DNA of 64,000 nt, taken from assembly GCA_039888615.1 (NCBI GenBank), contig JBDQQS010000009.1. One strand, given 5' to 3'. The notes under the pieces are model-generated. The model was not told the origin of the DNA. It saw only the letters and a list, made by a program, of their open reading frames with translations, and did no database searches. Made by a program: the position numbers and the translations under genes. Position 1 is the stretch's first letter; each line of letters begins with the position of its first letter. Positions 51,455 through 60,827 of this stretch are shown piece after piece. The DNA is from Flavimaribacter sp039888615 (GTDB lineage Bacteria > Pseudomonadota > Alphaproteobacteria > Rhizobiales > Rhizobiaceae).

Positions 51455-54400
51455 ATGAGCGGGCAGCCATTTGTTTCCCGAAGCCGGGTTCTGCGTTTCT
51501 TCCGCAACCGGCGATCGCCGATCCGGACGCTGGCGGCCGCCCTCCTGGTCCTGACGCCCGTTGGCCTGACAAGCGCCTATGGCGCCGATGAGCGGCGGAT
51601 CGAGACCTTCGAAAACCAGGATTTCTTCGGCCATGACCTGCGCACCGAACGCGACGTCACGCTGGAAGAATGCAAGTCCGTCTGTCTGGCGGACGGACGC
51701 TGCAAGGCCTTCACCTACAACACCAACGCAGGATGGTGTTTTCTGAAGTCCGATTTCAGTCAGGCGCAGCCCTTCCTGGGCGCCGTTTCCGGACGTGTGG
51801 TGACTGTGGCCGCGGAACCCGATATCGGGCCGGCTGCTGTCCTTTCCTTCCTGCCCGAGGGTTATGTTCTGGAGGCGACCCGCTTTCGCACCACGCTGCC
51901 GCGCAGCGACGCCGGTTTTGCGCGGCTTGTCGCCGCCGCACAGCGTCAGATGCAGGCCCGCGACTATCAGCCCGCCATCGCAAACCTGAAAGCGGCGCTG
52001 TCGCATCAGCCGGACTCCATTCCGAGCTGGCTCGATCTTGCGCGAGCCGCTGCGGACAAGTTGAATCTCGATGGCTCCAACGACTGGCAGCTCAAGCAGA
52101 CGGCGACAGCGGCTGCGCTGAACGCCTATCAGTTGACGCGCACGGCGACAGAGCGGGCGCAGGCGCTTGATCTTTTGGCCAAGGCGCTGGAAACACGCGA
52201 ACAGTATCGCGCGGCCCTCGAATCCTACAAGGAGAGCCTGGCGCTTGTCGATTCGCAGCAGGTGCTTGCCGATTTTCAGGAACTGAAAGCCCGCAAGGGT
52301 TTCCGCGTTGTCGAACACGTCGTCGAGGCCGACGGGCGAACCGGCCGGATCTGCGTGCGGCTCTCCGATCCTCTCGTCAAATCCGGTGTCGATTACGCCT
52401 CCTTCGTCACCGTGGATGATCAGCCAGCCACAGCGATCAACGCAAGCGGCAATGAAGTCTGCGTCGAAGGTCTGGAGCACGGCCGCGAATACCACCTCAC
52501 ACTGCGGCCGGGCCTGCCCGCCGCCGTCGGCGAGGTGCTGGAGCGCCCGATCGTCATCAACGCCTATGTTCGCGACCGCGCGCCGTCGGTGCGCTTTACA
52601 GGCGACAGCTTCGTGCTGCCGAATTCGACCCGTCACGGCATTCCTGTCGTCAGCGTCAATACCTCCCAAGTGGAGATCCGGCTTTACAGGATCGGCGATC
52701 GTTCCCTGGCGTCGCTTTTGTCCGGATCGCAGTTCCTGCGGCAGCTCGACGCCTATGACGCTTCCGGAATACGCGATGATCTTGGTGAAGAGGTCTGGGA
52801 AGGGACGCTTGACGTCAGCCCGGCGCTGAACGCGGAGGTCATCACCGGCTTTCCGGTCGACGAGGCCTTGCCGGAGCGGCGCCCTGGCGTCTACGTCATG
52901 ACGGCCACGGCGAAGGGTGCGCAACTGGATAACTGGTCGGACCGGGCGACGCAATGGTTCGTGGTCTCGGATATTGGGCTGTCGACCTATACGGGCGCGG
53001 ATGGAATGTCGGTCTTCGCGCGGTCGTTTGCGACCGCCGAACCATCGGCGGGCGTCACCCTGAAATTGCTTGCCCGCAACAACGAGGTATTGGGCGAAGC
53101 GGTCACCGACGATCAGGGAAGGGCGCACTTCCCGTCCGGTTACGTGCGCGGACAGGCGGGGCTGGCGCCTGCCGTCCTGACCGCGGCGGACGGAAACGAC
53201 GATTTTGTCTTTCTCGATTTGACGCGCGCCGGTTTCGACCTTTCGGACCGCGGCGTCACCGGCCGTCCGTCGCCCGGGCCGATCGATCTCTATGCATGGA
53301 CGGAACGCGGCATCTACCGCGCCGGGGAGACTGTCCACCTGGCGGCGCTCGCCCGTGACGACGCGGCCGCCGCGATCGGCGACATGCCGCTGACATTCAT
53401 CGTGACGCGTCCGGACGGCAAGGAGTCGCAACGTTTCGTTGAGACCGGCGGCGCGGCGGGCGGATACGAACTGGATCTCGACCTGCCTCAAAACGCAATG
53501 CACGGCGCCTGGACGGTGGGTATCCATTCCGACCCCGATGGACCTGCGCTTTCTGAAAAGATGTTCCTGGTCGAGGATTTCCGACCCGACAGGATCGAAT
53601 TTGATCTCGACGCGCCGACAGCGCCGCTTGCGCCGGGCGACCTGGCGGAAGTCGGCGTCGACGGCCGTTATCTCTATGGCGCGCCTGCTTCCGGTCTGGC
53701 GCTCGAGGCTGATTTGAAGGTCAAGTCGGTTCGCGAACGCGCTGATGCGCCGGGTTTCCTCTTCGGCCTCGCTGAAGAAGACGACATATCCGCGCAGATT
53801 CCGGTCAATCAGCCGGCGCCGCTCGATGCGCAGGGGCAGGGAACGGTCGACATTGCGTTGTCCGGCCTCCCGGCGTCGACGCGGCTGCTCGTCGCAGACC
53901 TGACCGTCAGGATGCGCGAAGGCGGCGGCCGGGCGGTCGAGCGCAACGCCTCGATGCCGGTTTCGCCGGCCGGAGTCATGATCGGCGTGCGTCCGCAGTT
54001 CGCGAACGGCAAGCTTGCCGAAAACACCGTCGCCGGCTTCCAGGTCGCCGCTTTCGCTCCCGATGGCGCCCGGCAGGCGCTTGGCGACGTGTCCTGGTCG
54101 CTCAAGCGGATCGAGCGACACTATCAATGGTATTCGGCGGGCGGACGATGGCGTTACGAGCCGGTCGAGTTCACGAAGGACATCGACAATGGTCGGATTG
54201 TGCTGTCAGCGGATGCGGTGTCGGAAATTTCCGTTCCGGTCGGCTGGGGCCGTTACCGGCTCGATCTGGAAACGGACGACGCAATGGGTCCGGCCACCAG
54301 CGTCGAGTTCACCGCCGGTTGGTATGTCAGCGCCGCCTCCACCGAAACGCCGGACGGGCTGGAAATCGCGCTCGACGGGGAAAGCTACGAGCCGGGCCAG

Positions 54401-56965
54401 ACGGCGAAGCTCAATATTTCGCCGCGCTTTGCAGGCGTCGCTTTGATCACGGTCGCCAATGATCGCATGCGCGAAGTCCTGACGGCGCCGGTTCCGGCCG
54501 ACGGCGCGGTGATCGATCTGCCAGTCGGCGACGACTGGGGCGCCGGCGCCTATGTTACGGTCACCCTCTTCCGCCCCGGCGACGATGTTGAAACGCGGCT
54601 GCCGTCTCGGGCGATCGGGGTGAAGTGGCTGACGATCGATCCGGGTGACCGGGTTCTCGACGTCGCCCTCGATATTCCGGACATGATTCGACCCGACCAG
54701 GTGCTCAGCGTGCCGGTAACGATTTCAGGCGCCGGCGCGGGCGAGGCCCGGTTTACGCTGGCGGCTGTCGATGTCGGCATCCTCAATCTTACGGCCTACG
54801 AGCCGCCGGATCCTGAGGCGTGGTATTTCGGCCAGCGCCGTCTCGGCATCGAGATCAGGGACCTGTTCGGCCGGCTCATCGACGGCTCCCAGGGCGTGAT
54901 GGGCGCCATCCGCACAGGCGGCGACGGACCGGGCATGGTGCAACAGGGAAGTCCGCCAAAGCAGAAGCTGGTCTCGTTGTTCTCCGGCGTCGTCGAGACA
55001 GACGAAAACGGGGAGGCGACAGTCGATTTCGCCATCCCTCAATTCAACGGCTCGCTGAAGCTGATGGCGGTCGCCTGGACGGCTGCCGGCGTTGGCCAGG
55101 CGAACAGGGAACTGATCGTCCGTGACCCGGTGGTTATTACCACCAGCCTGCCGAAATTCCTTGCTCCGGAGGATGTTTCGGAATTGCGGATCGATCTCGC
55201 CAATACGGACGGCCCCGCGGGTCCTTACACGATTTCGGTTGATGTCGGCGAGGCGATCGAACTCGACGCAACGGAACTGCCTGAGACCATCGAATTGGCG
55301 CGAGGCGAAAAGACGACGCTGGTCGCCGGTCTGAAAGCAATTCGACCGGGCGTCTCCGATATCGTCCTGCATCTGAGCGGGCCTGACGGGTTGAACCTGG
55401 TGCATGAAGAGCAGCTAGGGGTGCGGCCGGGCGTGTTGCCCGTGACGACGCGCATGGAGTTGCCGCTCGCCGCCAATGGCGGTTCGGCGGTCATCGACAG
55501 CGAATTGCTCGCGGCAAGTTACCTGCAAGGCGCGACAGTGACCATCGACGTGTCCGGTTCCGGGATCGATGTGCCGGCGCTTCTCATGTCGCTGGATCGG
55601 TACCCCTATGGCTGCGCGGAGCAGACCACCAGCCGCGCCCTGCCGCTTCTCTATCTGAGTGAACTTGATGCGCCGGAATCGCTGTTGCGCGACGTAGGCG
55701 TTCGCGAGCGTGTCGAAAAGGCGATCGCCCGCGTTCTTTCCTACCAGTCTGCGGGAGGAAGTTTCGGCCTCTGGGGACCCGGTGAGGGAGACCTGTGGCT
55801 CGATTCCTATGTTTCGGATTTCCTGACGCGCGCTGTCGAAACCGGATATGACGTGCCGGATCAGGCCATGCGCCTGTCGCTCGACAATCTCCAGAACCGG
55901 CTTTCCTACACCAACGATCTGGAAGACGACGGCGACGCGATCGCCTATGCGCTTTATGTTCTCGCCCGCAACAAGCGCGCCTCGGCTGGCGACCTTCGCT
56001 ACTACGCCGACACCCGAATCGGCGATTTCAGTTCGGCTATGGCCCGGGCGCAGATCGCTGCGGCGCTTTCCATCTATGGCGATGTGGAACGGTCGTCGAG
56101 GGCGTTCGATTCGGCCTGGTTCCTTGCATCCGGCGTCGAGCAGGCGAGCCGTCAGGCTTCCTGGTTTGCATCGCCGCTTCGGGACGACGCGGCAATGCTG
56201 GCGCTTGCCGGCGAAAGTCGGCCCGCCCCGGCGGAAATCGGAGACATGATCAAGCTCGTATCGGACGGTCAGAGGCGCAAGCCCGCCCAGTCCACGCAGG
56301 AGCAAGCCTGGATGCTGCTTGCGGCCCGCGCCGTTCAGGAAACCAATGCCGATCTGTCTCTGGAGGTCGATGGCGTCGCCCATGGAGGCAGTTATCGCGC
56401 GGAGATCGACGGGGAGGAGCTGGCGGTTAATCCGGTGCGGATCGAAAATACCGGGACCGAACCTGTCAACGCGATGGTGACGGCCGTCGCCGCGCCGCTT
56501 CAGCCGCCATCGGCGTCCGGCAATGGTTACAGAATAGAGCGTGGCTATTACGATCTTGAGGGTCAACCGGCCAGCATTGATCAGGTGGAGCAGAACCAGC
56601 GTTTCGTCGCCGTGATCACAGTCACCAAGGACAATCCGTTGCCGGCCCAGATCATCGTGACGGATCTGCTTCCGGCGGGACTGGAGATCGACAATCCACG
56701 GCTTGTCGACAGCGCGCAATTGAGCGGCTTCTCCTGGCTCGGAGAAACCAAGGCGGCGCATACGGAATTCCGCGACGATCGTTTCGCGGCCGCCTTTGAG
56801 ACCGGATACAAAGCCGGCGAAGTATTCAGGATGGCCTATGTCGTTCGGGCTGTCTCGCCGGGCCTCTACACCCACCCGGCGGCCCATGTGGAGGACATGT
56901 ATCGGCCGGATTACTCCGCCCGCACGGCGACGCGGTGGATGGAGGTCAAGGGCGCTGGCCAATGA
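51455..56965 (+). CDS. Bacterial alpha-2-macroglobulin with PAN/apple-like domain
   Basis: This 1836-residue envelope protein begins with a basic region and hydrophobic segment (about 20-45, ending SAYGAD). A PAN/apple-like domain follows (about 45-115: TLEECKSVCLADGRCKAFTY ... GWCFLKSDFS) with its paired cysteines, then TPR-like helices (about 140-265) and the MG domain series. The thioester site is intact as YGCAEQTTSRALPLLYL (about residue 1390). Such proteins trap foreign proteases in the periplasm and are paired with PbpC, as here, where the stop overlaps the pbpC start. The ATG at 51455 follows TGGAGG. Confidence 0.92.
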   Translation: MSGQPFVSRSRVLRFFRNRRSPIRTLAAALLVLTPVGLTSAYGADERRIETFENQDFFGHDLRTERDVTLEECKSVCLADGRCKAFTYNTNAGWCFLKSDFSQAQPFLGAVSGRVVTVAAEPDIGPAAVLSFLPEGYVLEATRFRTTLPRSDAGFARLVAAAQRQMQARDYQPAIANLKAALSHQPDSIPSWLDLARAAADKLNLDGSNDWQLKQTATAAALNAYQLTRTATERAQALDLLAKALETREQYRAALESYKESLALVDSQQVLADFQELKARKGFRVVEHVVEADGRTGRICVRLSDPLVKSGVDYASFVTVDDQPATAINASGNEVCVEGLEHGREYHLTLRPGLPAAVGEVLERPIVINAYVRDRAPSVRFTGDSFVLPNSTRHGIPVVSVNTSQVEIRLYRIGDRSLASLLSGSQFLRQLDAYDASGIRDDLGEEVWEGTLDVSPALNAEVITGFPVDEALPERRPGVYVMTATAKGAQLDNWSDRATQWFVVSDIGLSTYTGADGMSVFARSFATAEPSAGVTLKLLARNNEVLGEAVTDDQGRAHFPSGYVRGQAGLAPAVLTAADGNDDFVFLDLTRAGFDLSDRGVTGRPSPGPIDLYAWTERGIYRAGETVHLAALARDDAAAAIGDMPLTFIVTRPDGKESQRFVETGGAAGGYELDLDLPQNAMHGAWTVGIHSDPDGPALSEKMFLVEDFRPDRIEFDLDAPTAPLAPGDLAEVGVDGRYLYGAPASGLALEADLKVKSVRERADAPGFLFGLAEEDDISAQIPVNQPAPLDAQGQGTVDIALSGLPASTRLLVADLTVRMREGGGRAVERNASMPVSPAGVMIGVRPQFANGKLAENTVAGFQVAAFAPDGARQALGDVSWSLKRIERHYQWYSAGGRWRYEPVEFTKDIDNGRIVLSADAVSEISVPVGWGRYRLDLETDDAMGPATSVEFTAGWYVSAASTETPDGLEIALDGESYEPGQTAKLNISPRFAGVALITVANDRMREVLTAPVPADGAVIDLPVGDDWGAGAYVTVTLFRPGDDVETRLPSRAIGVKWLTIDPGDRVLDVALDIPDMIRPDQVLSVPVTISGAGAGEARFTLAAVDVGILNLTAYEPPDPEAWYFGQRRLGIEIRDLFGRLIDGSQGVMGAIRTGGDGPGMVQQGSPPKQKLVSLFSGVVETDENGEATVDFAIPQFNGSLKLMAVAWTAAGVGQANRELIVRDPVVITTSLPKFLAPEDVSELRIDLANTDGPAGPYTISVDVGEAIELDATELPETIELARGEKTTLVAGLKAIRPGVSDIVLHLSGPDGLNLVHEEQLGVRPGVLPVTTRMELPLAANGGSAVIDSELLAASYLQGATVTIDVSGSGIDVPALLMSLDRYPYGCAEQTTSRALPLLYLSELDAPESLLRDVGVRERVEKAIARVLSYQSAGGSFGLWGPGEGDLWLDSYVSDFLTRAVETGYDVPDQAMRLSLDNLQNRLSYTNDLEDDGDAIAYALYVLARNKRASAGDLRYYADTRIGDFSSAMARAQIAAALSIYGDVERSSRAFDSAWFLASGVEQASRQASWFASPLRDDAAMLALAGESRPAPAEIGDMIKLVSDGQRRKPAQSTQEQAWMLLAARAVQETNADLSLEVDGVAHGGSYRAEIDGEELAVNPVRIENTGTEPVNAMVTAVAAPLQPPSASGNGYRIERGYYDLEGQPASIDQVEQNQRFVAVITVTKDNPLPAQIIVTDLLPAGLEIDNPRLVDSAQLSGFSWLGETKAAHTEFRDDRFAAAFETGYKAGEVFRMAYVVRAVSPGLYTHPAAHVEDMYRPDYSARTATRWMEVKGAGQ

Positions 56966-59058
56966 AACCGGGCAGGCTCATACGCTGGACCGGTTTTGCA
57001 GGCGCTTGCGCGCTTGCTCTGGCGTTCCTTGCCTGGCCGGCGGCGATTTGGCTGGATAATGCCTATCCGCCGCCGCTCGCCGGTTACGATCGATTGTCGC
57101 CCGAGGTTACGGATCGCGAAGGCCGATTGCTCAGGGCCTTCGTTAATCCGGACGGACGCTGGCGGTTGCCGGTCACGCTGGCTGAAGTCGATCCCGATTT
57201 CATCGATCTTCTGATTTCCTATGAGGACCGGCGATTCTACGATCATCCCGGGATTGATCCTCTCGCCATGGGCCGCGCGCTTTGGCAGATGGCGCTGCAC
57301 CGCCGGATTGTCTCGGGCGGTTCGACGATAACCATGCAGGCGGCTCGCCTGCTCGAGCCGCGGCCGGACAGGACCGTGGGCGCGAAAATCCTGCAGATGG
57401 CGCGGGCGTTGCAGCTCGAGAGACGCCTTTCCAAGGCCGAGATTCTGCAGCTCTACCTGACGCTTGCGCCCTATGGCGGCAATCTGGAAGGCGTGCGATC
57501 CGCGTCGCTTTCCTATTTCTCGAAAGAGCCGGCGGGCCTGTCGCTTGAGGAAATGGCGCTGCTTGTCGCCTTGCCGCAATCGCCTGAAACACGACGCCCG
57601 GACCGCTTTCCCGAACGTGCGCGCGACGCCAGCCTGAGAGTGATCGAGAGGGCCGCCATGACCGGCCTGATCGCCGAAGGCGAGCGCGATCGGGTGGCCG
57701 GTCTGCAATACAGGGCGCGCAAACATCCGCTGCCTTCGCTTGCGCCGCATCTCGCCCGTCGCGCATTGCTAGGCGCGCCTGACAAGGTCCGCATATCGAC
57801 AAGTCTCGTACGGCCGGTGCAACAGCGGCTCCAGAGCCTTGCCGCCGGCGCGGCCAAACGCATTGGCCCGAATATCTCGGTCGCCATTGTAATGGCCGAC
57901 AGCCGCGACGGATCCGTGCTGGCGGAAGTCGGCTCCGCCGATATCTTCGATGCAAGCCGCGACGGCTGGATCGACATGACGACCGCCGTGCGCTCGCCCG
58001 GATCGACCTTGAAACCCTTCATCTACGGCCTGGCGTTTCAGGAAGGTCTCGTCATGCCGGAAACGGTCATTGCCGACAGGCCGGCCGATTTCAGCGGCTA
58101 TCGCCCGCAGAATTTCGACATGACCTTCCAGGGCGACGTCACGGTGCGCAGGGCGCTGCAAATGTCGCTGAACGTGCCCGCGGTGCGCTTGCTTGAAGGC
58201 GTCGGGCCGCAGCGACTTACAGCAATGATGCGCCGCGCCGGCGCCGCCTACAGTTTTAGCGGAGAGGAGGCGCCAGGCCTTTCTGTCGGTCTCGGCGGCC
58301 TCGGCATGAGCCTGAAGGACCTTGTGCAGCTCTATAGCGGGCTTGCGGTCGCGCCCGGTCGTGCTTTGCAGCCGCTGAACAATGGCATTGATCCCGAGCG
58401 GCCGGGCTCCGGAAACGGTCCCCTCATGGAGGCGCCGGCGATCTGGCATGTCACCGATATTCTGCGCGAACTGGCGCCGCCTGCCGGTTCCGCCAATGTC
58501 GATATCGCGTACAAAACCGGCACCAGTTACGGATATCGCGACGCCTGGGCGATCGGCTATGACGGTCGCTACGTGATCGGCGTCTGGGTCGGTCGGCCCG
58601 ACAATGGCGCAGTTCCCGGATTGACCGGCTTCACCGCCGCCGCTCCCGTTCTCTTCGACGCCTTCGTCAGGTCAGGCGTCGATCATGCCGCCTTCACGCC
58701 GGCGCCGGCCGGCGCGGTGCGTCTGGCGCGCCAGGAATTGCCGCCGGCCATGCGGTTCTATCGTGGCGCTGGCGAAGCGGCGGCTTCGAGGGGCGCGGTG
58801 GAGACAGCTCCGCACATCGCCTATCCGCCCGCAGGCGCCCGTATCGCGCTCAGTTGGGGTCAACAGGCCTACAGTCCTCTGATCGTCAAGTTGCAGGGCG
58901 GACGCCCGCCGTTCCGCTGGCTCGCCAATGGCCGCCCGCTTGACGAGCCGGGTCGGCGGCGAGATCTCACCTGGATGCCTGACGGACCGGGCAGCGCGAA
59001 CATCCTGGTTATCGACGCAGCAGGACGCGCGGCGCAGGTCGATGTCTTCGTGGAGTGA
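56962..59058 (+). CDS. pbpC: Penicillin-binding protein 1C
   Basis: This 698-residue bifunctional peptidoglycan synthase has one N-terminal membrane segment (about 8-30), a glycosyltransferase domain (LLISYEDRRFYDHPGIDPLA with catalytic Glu, GGSTITMQAARLLEP), a transpeptidase domain (SPGSTLKPF with the SxxK Ser, later SLN and YKTGTSYG as the KTG motif) and a C-terminal BiPBP_C domain (about 605-698). It overlaps the alpha-2-macroglobulin gene by four bases; the two are thought to repair and defend the cell wall together. Confidence 0.94.
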   Translation: MKPGRLIRWTGFAGACALALAFLAWPAAIWLDNAYPPPLAGYDRLSPEVTDREGRLLRAFVNPDGRWRLPVTLAEVDPDFIDLLISYEDRRFYDHPGIDPLAMGRALWQMALHRRIVSGGSTITMQAARLLEPRPDRTVGAKILQMARALQLERRLSKAEILQLYLTLAPYGGNLEGVRSASLSYFSKEPAGLSLEEMALLVALPQSPETRRPDRFPERARDASLRVIERAAMTGLIAEGERDRVAGLQYRARKHPLPSLAPHLARRALLGAPDKVRISTSLVRPVQQRLQSLAAGAAKRIGPNISVAIVMADSRDGSVLAEVGSADIFDASRDGWIDMTTAVRSPGSTLKPFIYGLAFQEGLVMPETVIADRPADFSGYRPQNFDMTFQGDVTVRRALQMSLNVPAVRLLEGVGPQRLTAMMRRAGAAYSFSGEEAPGLSVGLGGLGMSLKDLVQLYSGLAVAPGRALQPLNNGIDPERPGSGNGPLMEAPAIWHVTDILRELAPPAGSANVDIAYKTGTSYGYRDAWAIGYDGRYVIGVWVGRPDNGAVPGLTGFTAAAPVLFDAFVRSGVDHAAFTPAPAGAVRLARQELPPAMRFYRGAGEAAASRGAVETAPHIAYPPAGARIALSWGQQAYSPLIVKLQGGRPPFRWLANGRPLDEPGRRRDLTWMPDGPGSANILVIDAAGRAAQVDVFVE

Positions 59059-59192
59059 TTTAGCGGCGGACCGGCGCGCAGAACAAAGCATGAATTCGCA
59101 GCTGCATTTTTGCGCTGAATGTGCTATACTAACGACGTTGCGCAAGCCTTGAAGTTCGAGCGGTTCACGACAATCAAACGCAAAAATCGCGG

Positions 59193-59370
59193 ATTCCCGA
59201 AACAAAGCCAAATGCAATTTTTATGGAGATCGGCGATTCCCGAAACAAAGCCAGATTGAGTTTTGCCTGTGATTTGCCGGAATCCCGAAACAAAGCCAGA
59301 TTGAATTTTTACCGCGGTTTGTCGAAATCCCGAAACAAAGCCAGAATTTTCCTTCGAGGCGCTATCGCAC
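59193..59370. repeat. Four-copy tandem repeat, period about 45 bp
   Basis: The core ATCCCGAAACAAAGCCA, or ATTCCCGAAACAAAGCCA, occurs at 59193-59210, 59236-59253, 59281-59298 and 59326-59343, with periods of 43, 45 and 45 bp. Copies 2 and 3 are similar along the whole unit, and copies 1 and 4 diverge outside the core. The last three copies are in one frame of a 63-codon open frame (59223-59414) that would give SRNKARL-type heptads every 15 residues. The rest of the 370-bp gap between pbpC and the convergent transglycosylase gene holds nothing else I recognise. Confidence 0.75.
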
Positions 59371-59430
59371 CCGAGAAATCTTATAACTATAAGATATTAT
59401 TGCTATTTTTATGAAATTAGCAGGCGATCG

Positions 59431-60615
59431 CTAATTGAACACCGCGTTGTAGACGTCCTCATCCATGTGGCCGTCCGGCGTCATGCCGTTGCGGGCCTGA
59501 TACATGCGGATGACTTCGCGCATCGGCAGGTTCACGCGGCCGTCGGTCCGCGGCACCGGATAGCCCATCTTCTTCAGTTCGTGCTGAAGGGCGACGCGCT
59601 CTTCCTTGTTGAGCGGCCGCTCGACGTTCCAGGTTCCGCTGAAGGAAGGCGTCCGGTCGGCGATCCGGTCGGCGAGATGCGCCACCGCCAGCGCATAGGC
59701 GTCGGAGAAATTGTACTCCTTGATGACGAAGAAGTTGTCGGTCACCAGAAAGGCGAGGCCTTCGACGCCGCTCGGAAAGAACAGCGTCGCGTCGCCCTTC
59801 GACGGCAGCGGCTTGCCGTCCGTGCGCACGACGCCGCGTCGCGTCCAGCCCGCAAAACTGTCGTCCGCCTTTGTCAGGTCGATGCTTTTCGGCAGCGTGA
59901 CCTGATAGCCCCAGGGCGCGCCGGGCTTCCAGCCTTTCTGCTTGAGGTAATTGGCGGCCGAGGCGAGCGCATCCGCCTCGCTGGACCACAGATCGCGCTT
60001 GCCGTCTCCGGAATGGTCGACCGCGTATTCGATGAAACTGGATGGCATGAACTGGGTCTGACCGACCGCGCCGGCCCAGGATCCGCGCATCTGGCTCCGG
60101 CTCATTTTCTCGGTCTGCAGGACAAGGAGAGCGTTCACGAATTCCTTCTCGAAAAGATCCCTGCGATAACCGGCATACGCGAGCGACGCTATGGACCGGA
60201 GCGTATCGCTCTTCCCAATGTAGCCGCCATAATTCGTTTCCATGCCCCAGATGGAAACGAGCACGTAGCGGTCGACGCCGTATTTGCGTTCAATACCGTC
60301 GAGGGTGCGCTGATACTTTTTGGCCTTGGCGCGACCGTTGCTGACCTGGGCCGACGTGACGCGCTTGTCGAGATACTGTCCGATCGACCGTTTGAATTCC
60401 GGTTGCGATTTGGTCAGGCCGACGAGCTTGCTGTCATACGTCATGCCTTTCGTTGCGGCGTGGAACGTGTCCCAGCTCACGCCCGCTGCGGCTGCGGCCG
60501 GATAGAGAGATTCGACGTAATTCTCGAATTTCGGTTTTGCCGCGGCGATGTCGAATACTGTCAGCGTGGTCACGAGAACAGTCAAGGCACGAAAGATTAG
60601 GCGCAATTTTATCAT
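59431..60615 (-). CDS. Lytic murein transglycosylase (MltB-like, with peptidoglycan-binding domain)
   Basis: This 394-residue protein has a signal peptide (about 1-27, cut near AAAK), then an SLT_2/MltB-type lytic domain with the catalytic Glu in SIWGMETNYGGYIG (about residue 128) and SYAGYRRDLFEKEFV-type segments. A C-terminal peptidoglycan-binding domain follows (about 330-392: ALQHELKKMGYPVPRTDGRV ... VIRMYQARNGMTPDGHMDED). It cleaves the glycan strand of peptidoglycan in the periplasm. It is convergent with pbpC across the tandem repeat region. Confidence 0.92.
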   Translation of the reverse strand: MIKLRLIFRALTVLVTTLTVFDIAAAKPKFENYVESLYPAAAAAGVSWDTFHAATKGMTYDSKLVGLTKSQPEFKRSIGQYLDKRVTSAQVSNGRAKAKKYQRTLDGIERKYGVDRYVLVSIWGMETNYGGYIGKSDTLRSIASLAYAGYRRDLFEKEFVNALLVLQTEKMSRSQMRGSWAGAVGQTQFMPSSFIEYAVDHSGDGKRDLWSSEADALASAANYLKQKGWKPGAPWGYQVTLPKSIDLTKADDSFAGWTRRGVVRTDGKPLPSKGDATLFFPSGVEGLAFLVTDNFFVIKEYNFSDAYALAVAHLADRIADRTPSFSGTWNVERPLNKEERVALQHELKKMGYPVPRTDGRVNLPMREVIRMYQARNGMTPDGHMDEDVYNAVFN

Positions 60616-60702
60616 GTGTTGAGAATAGCAGAAGCGAAAGCGCCCCGATAGCGTCAGGGTAAGGTCGCATAAAGAGAAACAAGTGGATTTGCTCCGCGCT
60701 GT

Positions 60703-60735
60703 ATTCTACCTGTCATCTTAACTGGATAGTAGAAT
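60703..60735. promoter_or_regulatory. 7-bp dyad upstream of the LuxR-type gene
   Basis: ATTCTAC (60703-60709) and GTAGAAT (60729-60735) form a perfect 7-bp dyad with a 19-bp spacer. It lies about 93 bp before the LuxR-type start, in the gap between it and the divergent transglycosylase gene. The inner sequence starts ACCTGTCA, which vaguely recalls the left half of a lux box. It could be an operator, but arms of seven bases are a weak signal. Confidence 0.3.
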
Positions 60736-60827
60736 GTGAGAGTAGGTTGATGTCCAGACTGGTAGTTTGCTTCGTCTGAGCTTAGTATTGTGCCGGCGGG
60801 CTGGAATGAAAAACAAGCAAGTGAATA

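Noticed and set aside
51230..54127. 965-codon open frame on the minus strand
   Set aside because: It lies opposite the alpha-2-macroglobulin gene in high-GC DNA, has an Arg/His-rich composition, no recognisable domain and no ribosome-binding site logic. It is a codon-bias shadow.
55415..56962. 515-codon open frame on the minus strand
   Set aside because: It is antisense to the C-terminal part of the alpha-2-macroglobulin gene, with no domain and an improbable composition.
59193..59343. CRISPR array
   Set aside because: Repeats are only 17-18 bp, copies 2 and 3 are similar along the whole 45-bp unit (so there are no true spacers), and no cas genes are present.
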